Shown in pieces: positions 8,948 through 16,438 of a stretch of DNA of 64,000 nucleotides (position 1 is its first letter; each line of letters starts with the position of its first letter). The stretch comes from Cohnella silvisoli. GTDB taxonomy: Bacteria; Bacillota; Bacilli; Paenibacillales; Paenibacillaceae. The stretch covers positions 62,001 to 126,000 of the forward strand of contig NZ_JAIOAP010000005.1 in the NCBI RefSeq assembly GCF_021190915.1, in the 5' to 3' direction. Both the position numbers and the translations under genes were made by a program. A model generated the notes under the pieces. It did not search any database and was not told the origin of the DNA. It saw only the letters and a program-made list of their open reading frames with translations.

Positions 8948-9960
8948 TTGGATCGGAATTGAAAGTGGCGATTGCTGGCTTCGGCACAATGGGAAAAAAG
9001 TATGCCGAAACGATTCGCCGTATTCCTGGTACTCGGGTGACAGCCATCTGCACGTCCAGACCTGAATCGGCGATATCCTCAGGCGCTCACGAAAAAGCCG
9101 CGCTTTTCCAATCCTATGAGGACATGCTTTCCTATGGCGACTTCGACGTCGTATGCATCACTGTTCCCACCTATTTGCACAAATCGTATACGGTACAAGC
9201 TGCCGCCAACCGAAAACACGTCATCTGCGAGAAACCGATCGCTTTAAAACCGGAAGACGCGTTTGATATGATTTCCACTTGCGAGAAATACGGAGTACGG
9301 TTGTTCGTCGGACACGTGCTCCGTTTTTTTCCGGAATACCGGAACCTGCGCGAACTCGTGTTGAACGGTTCGGTCGGATCCGTCGGCATCTCGCATGCGA
9401 AACGGGCCAGCGCATGTCCGGAAGAAGGCAGCTGGTTTACGGATCGGACCAAGAGCGGCGGCGTCATCATGGATCTGATGATCCATGATATTGACTTTAT
9501 GCGTTGGACAATCGGAGAGGCAGAATCGGCTTTTGCGTTCAGCCGGACTGCGGATGGTGTGGAATATGCCTCCGTTACGCTGCGTTTCACGAACGGTGCC
9601 ATTGCCAATTTAGAAGCCCACTGGGGGTATCCCGGCCCTTTCACCACCCGAATCGAAATTACCGGAGAATACGGAATATTACGAAATGACAACCTCTCTT
9701 CCCGCTCCCTTGTGCTGCGCAAAGCATCGACCACGCAGCAGGGCTCAAGAGGAGTCATCGTTCCGGAAGTGACAGCCGGTTACGACCCTTTTTGGGAAGA
9801 AATCTATCATTTTCTCAATTGCATACGACATAACGACACACCGATCGTAACGGCAGAAGATGCAGCTCAAGCCTTGGAAATCGCTTCGGCGGCGATTAAG
9901 TCCGCTCAGACGGGGACAGCCGTTCGCATACCCAAAAGCCGTTGTCTAGAAAGGAAGTGA
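8944..9960 (+). CDS. Gfo/Idh/MocA family NAD(P)-dependent sugar oxidoreductase
   Basis: A 338-residue two-domain dehydrogenase. Residues 1-120 are a Rossmann fold with GFGTMG (12-17) and the family CEKP motif (EKP 96-98); the C-terminal alpha/beta domain carries GGVIMDLMIHDIDFMRW with the conserved histidine. It oxidises a hydroxyl of a sugar or inositol, or reduces the ketone. The start ATG overlaps the aminotransferase stop (ATGA at 8944-8947), so translation is coupled. An aminotransferase working with such a dehydrogenase is the known logic for making or removing 3-amino sugars (for example NtdA/NtdC in Bacillus subtilis). Substrate unknown. Confidence 0.9.
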   Translation: MIGSELKVAIAGFGTMGKKYAETIRRIPGTRVTAICTSRPESAISSGAHEKAALFQSYEDMLSYGDFDVVCITVPTYLHKSYTVQAAANRKHVICEKPIALKPEDAFDMISTCEKYGVRLFVGHVLRFFPEYRNLRELVLNGSVGSVGISHAKRASACPEEGSWFTDRTKSGGVIMDLMIHDIDFMRWTIGEAESAFAFSRTADGVEYASVTLRFTNGAIANLEAHWGYPGPFTTRIEITGEYGILRNDNLSSRSLVLRKASTTQQGSRGVIVPEVTAGYDPFWEEIYHFLNCIRHNDTPIVTAEDAAQALEIASAAIKSAQTGTAVRIPKSRCLERK

Positions 9961-9965
9961 TTCGG

Positions 9966-10853
9966 ATGACTCGTTTGAGAATCGGATTGATCGGTATGGA
10001 CAATCACAAAGGGGAAGCTTACAAACGCGAATTATTCAATTATCCAGATGTTGAAGTGATCGTCTTAGACTTGAATGATGAACTTCCTTTGCTGACGGGA
10101 GATTTATCGGCTGTGCTCTTCTGTATCGAATACCCATTTTGGGCAAACCTGAAAGATATGGAGTCATTGATCCAAACCTGCTCCAAACATCAGGTGCCAT
10201 TCATGCCGGGTTTTCCCTTCCGCTGCTCCCCCGTTGCAATGGCTGCAAAAACGGCGGTTGAACGTCGTGAAATCGGAGATATTTTGGCGGTAAAGGCTTC
10301 TTACCATTCGGCTGCCCACACGGACAATCCTCAACACTCGATGCTTGCCAATACCGTGCATATGGTGGATTTGATCTCCTGGTTAGCGGGCAGCATACCG
10401 CAAGAGATCTATACCATGATGGCAGATGGAAACGGCGACTCTTATGCAGTCGATGCGGCATTCGTTTACGTCAGATTTGATCAAGGTGTTGTCGCCGTCA
10501 TCGACACCGGTTACTCAAGATCATCACGGTTCTTTCTTGCCGAGGAAGATATTCGCTTAGAATTGATAGGCACTGACGGAGTGATCTCAATGGATGTATT
10601 TGCCGCGAAAAACGAATTTTATGGAACTCATCCGTTTCAGGTACAATGGAAGTATTATGGAGATGACCTGATCAAGCACATGATAGAGCAATTTTTAGAA
10701 AATATCCGGCATGGCCGACCCCTCCCGGTATCGGCCAATGACGGCTTGCGGGCTGTTGCTGCCGCGTGGGCGGCTTATACTTCTGCCAGTCTAGGGCAGC
10801 CTGTTCTAATCGAACCGATACGGATAAAACATAAAGGACAGGTGTCGGGATGA
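9966..10853 (+). CDS. Divergent Gfo/Idh/MocA-like protein, cofactor motifs degenerate
   Basis: About 295 residues from ATG 9966, preceded by AAGGAAGTGA; a TTG at 9942 inside the preceding gene is less likely. The layout is that of a Gfo/Idh protein, and the second-domain histidine segment VHMVDLISWL is kept. The N-terminus, however, reads IGLIGMDNHKGEAYKR in place of a GxGxxG loop, and the usual EKP lysine motif is replaced by VPFMPGFPF. It may have lost dinucleotide binding and act as a partner or substrate-binding paralogue of the preceding enzyme. It sits five bases after that gene and overlaps the next by ATGA. Fold call is firm; activity is uncertain. Confidence 0.75.
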   Translation: MTRLRIGLIGMDNHKGEAYKRELFNYPDVEVIVLDLNDELPLLTGDLSAVLFCIEYPFWANLKDMESLIQTCSKHQVPFMPGFPFRCSPVAMAAKTAVERREIGDILAVKASYHSAAHTDNPQHSMLANTVHMVDLISWLAGSIPQEIYTMMADGNGDSYAVDAAFVYVRFDQGVVAVIDTGYSRSSRFFLAEEDIRLELIGTDGVISMDVFAAKNEFYGTHPFQVQWKYYGDDLIKHMIEQFLENIRHGRPLPVSANDGLRAVAAAWAAYTSASLGQPVLIEPIRIKHKGQVSG

Positions 10854-12124
10854 ATGACCATACTCTGTTTCTAGGTACGGCGAAAGTGGACATCTCTCCG
10901 CGTGAACCGATACAACTGGCTGGTTTTGCGAGCCGTGGCCATGCCAACTTCGATGGCATCGACAGCCCGATCCATATTCGCTGCTTTTATTTCAGAAACG
11001 GGCGAAATCCTGATCAGCAGTCGCTCGTCGTCATCGCCGATCTTCTCTGCTTCAGCAACGAATTGGCCGCACGATGGAGAAACCAGATCAGTCGTAAGAC
11101 AGGCATTCCGGAAGAAGCTGTCATCCTACATGCCACGCACAACCACTCCGGACCTTCCCTCCGAGATTTCATCGACTTATGGGAGTTGAATCCGACGTAC
11201 ATTCGGTTTCTTGAGAAACAAATCGAGAACGGAGCCGATCTTGCGATGGCCAATGCCGAAGAAGTAAAGATCGAACGCGGGGACGGAAGCAGCCAAATTG
11301 CCGTAAACAGGAGAAAACTAGTGGACGGCCGCTTCGTCATCGCTCCGAATTTCGACGGGCCGTCAGACTCCGAGCTGATCGTCATTCGTTTTACCGGGCG
11401 CACCGGACGAACCAAAGCCATCTGGCTCCATTACGCCTGCCACCCGGTGGTTTCTTCTGAAAACAGGCTTTCCTATGAGTACTGCGGAGCCGCGGTAAAC
11501 TTTCTGGAAGAGCAAATCGGCGGCGATGCGATCGCTGGATTCTTGCAGGGCTGCTGCGGGGACGTAAATCCGTATTGGGAAAACGGCCAGCAAAACTTTG
11601 ACACGGTTCGGGCATTAGGCGATCAATTGGCGGAAGATGTCGGAAAAGTACTTCGGGGCAACTTAGAAGCGCTCAGTGTATGTCCAATCCGCGTCGTTCA
11701 AAGGAAAACCGATTTGCCCTATCGCAGCTTTCCTAGTTGGGAGAGACTTCATCAAACCGCGAGTTCCGGAACGGACATCGAAAAAAGATGGGCTTCCTTC
11801 TTAATTCGGCAGCCCGAAGCACGTCAGCCCGCTGCCTTGCTGGAGCTTACCCGGTTGGATCTGGCGGACAACCTGTCTCTCTTGTTCATGAACGGTGAAA
11901 TGGTGGTCCGTTACGGCTTCTACATCAAAGAGCAATCCGGACGGGCGGTAATTCCCATCGCTTACACAAATGGGATGGTCGGTTATGTGACGACAGCAGA
12001 GCAGCTCGAAGAAGGCGGATATGAGCCGGTCGAATCCGCCATCTATTTCGGTTTGCCGGCACCCTTTGACGAGCAAACGGAATCCGCCGTCCTTCATGCT
12101 TTGGACCAGACGATGCAATCGTAA
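10850..12124 (+). CDS. Neutral/alkaline ceramidase-like hydrolase (N-terminal domain only), probable amidase
   Basis: 424 residues without a signal peptide. It matches the N-terminal catalytic domain of the neutral ceramidase family: GTAKVDISP at 9-17, the zinc-binding segment THNHSGP (His97, His99), a second metal-site histidine in YACHPVV (His198) and the GCCGDVNP loop at 234-241. In true ceramidases the last loop carries the serine nucleophile; here the nearby residues are cysteines. True ceramidases are about 650-780 residues with a C-terminal Ig-like domain that is missing here. A cytoplasmic zinc amidase acting on an N-acylated small molecule fits better than lipid hydrolysis. It is last in the DegT operon, coupled by ATGA. 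Confidence 0.8.
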   Translation: MNDHTLFLGTAKVDISPREPIQLAGFASRGHANFDGIDSPIHIRCFYFRNGRNPDQQSLVVIADLLCFSNELAARWRNQISRKTGIPEEAVILHATHNHSGPSLRDFIDLWELNPTYIRFLEKQIENGADLAMANAEEVKIERGDGSSQIAVNRRKLVDGRFVIAPNFDGPSDSELIVIRFTGRTGRTKAIWLHYACHPVVSSENRLSYEYCGAAVNFLEEQIGGDAIAGFLQGCCGDVNPYWENGQQNFDTVRALGDQLAEDVGKVLRGNLEALSVCPIRVVQRKTDLPYRSFPSWERLHQTASSGTDIEKRWASFLIRQPEARQPAALLELTRLDLADNLSLLFMNGEMVVRYGFYIKEQSGRAVIPIAYTNGMVGYVTTAEQLEEGGYEPVESAIYFGLPAPFDEQTESAVLHALDQTMQS

Positions 12125-12173
12125 CCGACAACGAAGAGGCTGTCCCAAAGTAGCTATGTTCACTTACCGAATA

Positions 12174-12284
12174 GCCCACTTTATCGAAAATCATGCTCAA
12201 AACGAAAAGTGTTGGTGCAGGAGGTTCCTGTACCAACACTTTTCGTTTTTGGTCAATTGCTGCTTTCTTGAGCAGATAGTGGGC
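12174..12284. repeat. Long imperfect inverted repeat, MITE-like; inner part acts as terminator
   Basis: An outer pair GCCCACT (12174-12180) and AGTGGGC (12278-12284) brackets a perfect 18-base inner stem at 12199-12249 (AAAACGAAAAGTGTTGGT and its complement, followed by a T-run). The inner hairpin is a good rho-independent terminator for the operon ending at 12124. The preceding GAGGCTGTCCCAAAG at 12135 resembles terminal sequences of some insertion elements, but no transposase is present. It is either a MITE or an IS remnant. Confidence 0.5.
12199..12250 (+). terminator. Rho-independent terminator after the DegT operon
   Basis: A perfect 18-base stem with a 15-base loop ends in TTTTCGTTTTT. 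It lies 75 bases after the stop of the ceramidase-like gene. Confidence 0.8.
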
Positions 12285-12322
12285 AATACCGCCGTCCTTC
12301 CGCTAAAGGAGGAAGTAAATTA

Positions 12323-12942
12323 ATGCTTCGGCTTATAATCGTGGATAACGAACCGAATATCGTCAGAGGTATTAAGCAGCTTCTAGAAGAAGAGGCCCCT
12401 TTCGAATTGGATGTGTATTGCGCTATTTCCGCGGAAGAGGCGCTTCAATTGCTTAACAAAATGAAAATCGATATCGCCCTCTTGGATATTCGGATGCCTG
12501 GAATGAACGGTCTCGAGTTGCAAGCAAAAATCATGGAGCAATGGCCGCAATGCAAAGTCGTCTTTCTTTCCGGCTACGATGATTTCACTTTCATTCAGAC
12601 AGCGCTTCGCAATGGCAGAGCTGTAGCGCACTTTCTGGTGACCAAGCTGAAATCGTATATTGATCATCACCTAGACGAAGATCTGTCGCTGGACCGCCTA
12701 TCGGAGATCGTCTACCTGAATCCCACTTACCTGTCGCGTCTATTGAAGCAACAAGCCGGGCAAGGTGTATCTCAGTACATTATGGATCTTCGGCTGACAA
12801 ATCCCGTGATCCGCTGAAGTATTCTAAGCTAAAGATTCATGAAATCGCAAATAAAATCGGATTCGATTCCACTACGTCATTCGGCCGCTTCTTAAAGAGA
12901 GAGATGGACGTAATCCCTCAGGAATACCGCGATAATGGGTAA
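12323..12942 (+). pseudogene. Broken YesN-type response regulator (receiver fused to AraC HTH, internal deletion and frameshift)
   Basis: The first 164-codon frame begins with a receiver domain (MLRLIIVDNEPNIVRGI, phospho-acceptor Asp55 in LLDIRMPGMNG, FLSGYDDF at 81-88) and then jumps, near residues 97-103, straight into an AraC-type DNA-binding domain (IDHHLDEDLSLDRLSEIVYLNPTYLSRLLK). The roughly 300-residue linker of full-length relatives such as the gene at 37601-39235 is missing, together with the last receiver strand. After LRLT the frame shifts; the second HTH continues in another frame (KIHEIANKIGFDSTTSFGRF) to a TAA at 12940-12942. An internal deletion plus an indel make it almost certainly non-functional. 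No kinase partner is nearby. Confidence 0.85.
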
Positions 12943-13002
12943 GAAGCGGATTTTTCAGGGCATACGTCTCCCTGCGAATGCTAAATACATTCTAAAATAT
13001 AA

Positions 13003-13042
13003 GGCGTATAATCAGGAGCAATCCGGATTGTACGCTTTTTTA
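13003..13042 (+). terminator. Probable terminator hairpin
   Basis: GCGTATAATC pairs with GATTGTACGC (one G-T pair) and is followed by TTTTTTAA. It lies 60 bases after the end of the broken response regulator. Downstream, about 13070-13100, a short frame reads FFTGYNDFM, which looks like another scrap of a receiver domain. Confidence 0.55.
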
Positions 13043-13111
13043 ATCTGTCCGTCGCGCTATCAAGATTGCTTCTTCACAGGATATAATGATTTCATGACAT
13101 CATGGTAAGAT

Positions 13112-13499
13112 TTGCTTATTTCCGGCATTCCATATGGTCAGATGATTCCGATCCTTCTTCTATTCGCTTTGGCAGCTATCGGCTTGTCGTTACCTAATCG
13201 TCGCTTTCGCCAAGAGCAGTTCAGGAGCAGTCGCTCTGCAAAACCTGATCATCACGCCGACATGCCTGCTCTCGGGTTGTTAATTCCCAGTGGAAATCAT
13301 GCCGGATTCGGTACGCAAAATATCGAACTTCCTTCCGCAGCATTGGCTTCTGGATTCGGTCGAGAAGCTGCAAAGTGGTACGACGTTAGGCAGCTTGTCC
13401 CTAAATTTGGCGATCTTGTTCTCCTTTGCCGCCGCATTCGCGCTAGTCGCGATCTACCGCTTCGGTCGCAACAACGATACCCGGCTGTTTGTGTAAACA
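13112..13499 (+). pseudogene. Decayed ABC-2 type transporter permease (C-terminal part)
   Basis: Three reading-frame pieces join into the end of an ABC-2 permease. IPILLLFALAAIGLS runs in the first frame. After a shift near 13190 comes an FAKSSSGAVALQNLII segment that hits an in-frame TAA near 13279. The remainder is EIMPDSVRKISNFLPQHWLLDS followed by a last membrane helix (LAILFSFAAAFALVAIYRF) and a stop at 13497-13499. The MPDxxRKISxFxPQxWxLD segment is typical of this family. There is no N-terminal half and no ATPase gene nearby. At least one frameshift and one nonsense codon make it a pseudogene. The 139-codon frame over the same bases is an artefact of this decay. Confidence 0.75.
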
Positions 13500-13512
13500 A
13501 CCGACATAGAAG

Positions 13513-13550
13513 AAGGCAACCCGATGAATGACACTCGGGTTGCCTTTTTT
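13513..13550. terminator. Rho-independent terminator
   Basis: AAGGCAACCCGA pairs with TCGGGTTGCCTT around a ten-base loop, followed by six T. It follows the decayed permease on the plus strand and also lies just beyond the end of the leftward rhamnosidase gene, whose own end lacks another hairpin. Confidence 0.85.
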
Positions 13551-13578
13551 AAGACGATATGTGTTACTCCATTCCTTT

Positions 13579-16287
13579 TTACTTCATGGAATAAGTAAAT
13601 TGATACGTTCCTGACCCGACCGATATCCGGACCCCTTCCTCACTCCTTCGGGCTGAATGGATGCCTTCGGATGCCGTAACCATCCGATCTCCTTCCCTCA
13701 CCTCTTCCAATTCGGCACCAGGCAAAATGACTTCAGCACTCGAATTCGCAGGAACCACAACCTGAACCAGAATGTTGTTGTCCTCTATATGCCAAGCCGA
13801 TTCCGCTTTCCCGTAAGGGGTAAGGAGCGTTGCCTTGGCTGACGTCAGTTCCGAGCCCGCAAACCTAGGATAGACGCAAATACGTCTGTAACCTGGCACC
13901 GTCTCGTCCATATCCAAGCCAGCAATATAACGATACATCCAATCGCCAATGGCCCCGTAAGCATAGTGATTGTAAGAATTCATGTCGTCGCTCCAGAATG
14001 AACCGTCCGGTTTGATGCCGTCCCAATGCTCCCAGATCGTTGTCGCTCCCTTCGTAATCGAATAGAGCCACGATGGATAGCTTTCCTGAAGGAAGAGCTT
14101 GACCGCCGTCTCGTGATAGCCGTTGTCAGATAGAACCAGGCAAAGATACGGCGTACCGACAAAACCGGTCGTCAAATGATATTCATTCTGGACAACAAGC
14201 TCATTCAAATCATGAGCGATTCGCTTGCGGACATTCCCTTCCACTAGCTGGAACTTGAGCGCAAGAACATGTGCCGTTTGCGTAGGTGCGGCAAGTCTGC
14301 CCGCAGGCGTTACAAACTCTTCGCGAAACGCTGCAATGACTCTGCCCAGCAGTTCGCTGTATGCCCGAACGTCTTCCGCTTTACCGAGGACGACGGCGGC
14401 GTCTCGCACTAGCCTTGTCGAATGCGCATAGAACGCTGTTGCGATTAAGTCCTTCGGCGTCGCGCCGATGTAGCTATTCTCTTTGGCGTCCAGTCCGAGC
14501 CAATCGCCATAGTGAAAACCGGTATTCCACAAATATTCGCGGTCTCCCTGTGAACGGATATATGAAATCCACGCTTTCATGCTGTCATATTGATCGGCCA
14601 GAAGACGCTCGTCTCCGTAACACAAGTAGAGGGTCCATGGACAAATGACAGCGGCGTCCCCCCATGCTGCGGCTGACAGCATCTCGGCTTCCGACTCCGA
14701 GACCGGTTTTTTGGTAATCACATCGGGTACGACAACGGGAACCCCTCCGTCCGCCCCTTGATCGGCCTTCAGATCCCGCAGCCATTTGGTAAAGAAGGGT
14801 CCGACATGATAATTGAACGCAGCCGTCCGTATGAATACCTGAGCGTCCCCCGTCCATCCTAGACGTTCATCCCGCTGCGGACAATCCGTCGGCAAATCCA
14901 GAAAGTTGCCTCGTTGCCCCCATACGATATTGGACTGCAATTGATTGACCAACGGATGGGAGCATTCGAACCATCCGGTCGGCTCCATATCGGAATGAAT
15001 GACTTCTCCCGCGAAGGCGTCGAGCGGCAAGCCATTCTCCTGACCGGGGAACCCTTCCACTTTGACATATCGGAAACCTTGGAATGTAAAATGCGGCGCA
15101 TAGCTTTCCGTACCACCGCCTTTAGCGATATATTCGACCAACTGCTTCGCTTTGCGCAAATTGCCTGTATAGAAGTTGCCTTCCTTATCCAGCACCTCTG
15201 CATGTTGAAGCCGAATGACCGTGCCCGCAGGCGCTTGCAACGTCATCCGAATCCGGCCTACCATGTTCTGGCCCATATCCAGCAAGGTTTCCCCAGATGG
15301 CGTCCGGATCAAGCTTTGTGGAAATATCGTCTCTATGACACGGGTAGGCGAATTTTCCTGTGCGACCAATGACGTGTAGGGCAAATCGATAATTTCCGTC
15401 CCGCTCCAATTCGAACCAACGTCGTATCCCGCCTGGCCCCAGCCCTCTTTTTCAAGACGCGCATCGTAGGTTTCCCCGTCATATATTTCCGACAATGTAA
15501 TCGGGCTGGTTGAGGACGACCATGTCGCGTCCGATACGACGACTTCCTCCGTCCCGTCCTCGTATAGGATATGAAGCTGAATCAAGCACGCCCGGATATC
15601 TCCATAAAGATTCGTATAATTGTCAAAACCAGTCAATTGCCCTTTATACCACCCATTGCCTAGAAGAACGCCGATTTGATTGTATCCGACCTTCAATTGA
15701 GCGGTTACGTCATAGGTTTGGTACTGGTGCCGCTTGTGATAGCTCGTCCACCCCGGAGCCAGCAGCTCGTCGCCAGCCTTCTCACCGCTGATGTACAACT
15801 CATATACGCCTGCGGCAGTCGCATAGATGCGAGCCAAACGAATTGGCTGCTTTAGGGTGAACTCTTTGCACAGCATGAATACCGGAGCCGCTTGCGGATC
15901 GATCGCTTCCGAGTCCGGCGTGATCCAGTTAGCCTGCCATTCATCGGCCGAGAACAAAGCGGTTTCCCACCAGGCAACGGCGCTCCAATCGCTCTCCCGT
16001 TCAAAATGATCCCAGACTTGAACCCGATAATAATAACGGGTACGCGGTTGAAGCATCGGGCCTTCATACGCCAACAGATTAGAGCGTTCCGACTCCACGC
16101 GTCCCGAATCCCATACCAGGTTTGCAAAATCCTCACCCGGACCCGCTACTTGAATACGGTACGCCTTCTGAACCGTCCCTCTCCGCTCGGAGACCAGTTT
16201 CCATCCGATTCTCGGGTTGCGAACATCGATCCCTAGCGGATTCGTGCGATATTCGCAGACTAACGATTCAACCTTCAAGCTTGACAT
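13579..16287 (-). CDS. Alpha-L-rhamnosidase, glycoside hydrolase family 78
   Basis: 902 residues without a signal peptide, so an intracellular enzyme that removes terminal alpha-L-rhamnose from imported oligosaccharides or glycosides. The order of domains is the usual one: N-terminal Ig-like domain (about 8-110, EYRTNPLGIDVRNPRIGWKL), jelly-roll domains (about 115-430), an (alpha/alpha)6 barrel and a C-terminal beta domain. The catalytic signature DLPTDCPQRDERLGWTGD spans 464-481, with the acidic RDERLGW core at 472-478. ATG 16287 follows GGAGGCATTCAGA. A terminator at 16362-16403 separates it from the operon upstream, so it probably has its own promoter. The length matches family members of about 900 residues. 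Confidence 0.95.
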   Translation of the reverse strand: MSSLKVESLVCEYRTNPLGIDVRNPRIGWKLVSERRGTVQKAYRIQVAGPGEDFANLVWDSGRVESERSNLLAYEGPMLQPRTRYYYRVQVWDHFERESDWSAVAWWETALFSADEWQANWITPDSEAIDPQAAPVFMLCKEFTLKQPIRLARIYATAAGVYELYISGEKAGDELLAPGWTSYHKRHQYQTYDVTAQLKVGYNQIGVLLGNGWYKGQLTGFDNYTNLYGDIRACLIQLHILYEDGTEEVVVSDATWSSSTSPITLSEIYDGETYDARLEKEGWGQAGYDVGSNWSGTEIIDLPYTSLVAQENSPTRVIETIFPQSLIRTPSGETLLDMGQNMVGRIRMTLQAPAGTVIRLQHAEVLDKEGNFYTGNLRKAKQLVEYIAKGGGTESYAPHFTFQGFRYVKVEGFPGQENGLPLDAFAGEVIHSDMEPTGWFECSHPLVNQLQSNIVWGQRGNFLDLPTDCPQRDERLGWTGDAQVFIRTAAFNYHVGPFFTKWLRDLKADQGADGGVPVVVPDVITKKPVSESEAEMLSAAAWGDAAVICPWTLYLCYGDERLLADQYDSMKAWISYIRSQGDREYLWNTGFHYGDWLGLDAKENSYIGATPKDLIATAFYAHSTRLVRDAAVVLGKAEDVRAYSELLGRVIAAFREEFVTPAGRLAAPTQTAHVLALKFQLVEGNVRKRIAHDLNELVVQNEYHLTTGFVGTPYLCLVLSDNGYHETAVKLFLQESYPSWLYSITKGATTIWEHWDGIKPDGSFWSDDMNSYNHYAYGAIGDWMYRYIAGLDMDETVPGYRRICVYPRFAGSELTSAKATLLTPYGKAESAWHIEDNNILVQVVVPANSSAEVILPGAELEEVREGDRMVTASEGIHSARRSEEGVRISVGSGTYQFTYSMK

Positions 16288-16361
16288 TCTGAATGCCTCC
16301 TATGTATGAACACAACTTAAATATTTCTCCATTCCTATTGCTTAACGGTACTCTTCGGACT

Positions 16362-16403
16362 AAAAAAAAGCACCCCCTAAGTAGACCCAACCTACTTAAG
16401 GGG
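16362..16403 (-). terminator. Rho-independent terminator of the modular-hydrolase operon
   Basis: Read leftward, CCCCTTAAGTAG pairs with CTACTTAGGGGG and is followed by a run of eight T (complement of the A-run at 16362-16369). It ends the transcript from the gene at 16439-19306. Confidence 0.85.
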
Positions 16404-16438
16404 TTACTTCATTCGCAGTAAGACCATTTCACTTATTA

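Noticed and set aside
13112..13531. A 139-codon open frame as a small gene
   Set aside because: It switches frame midway relative to a recognisable ABC-2 permease sequence; the pieces in two frames make better sense as a pseudogene.
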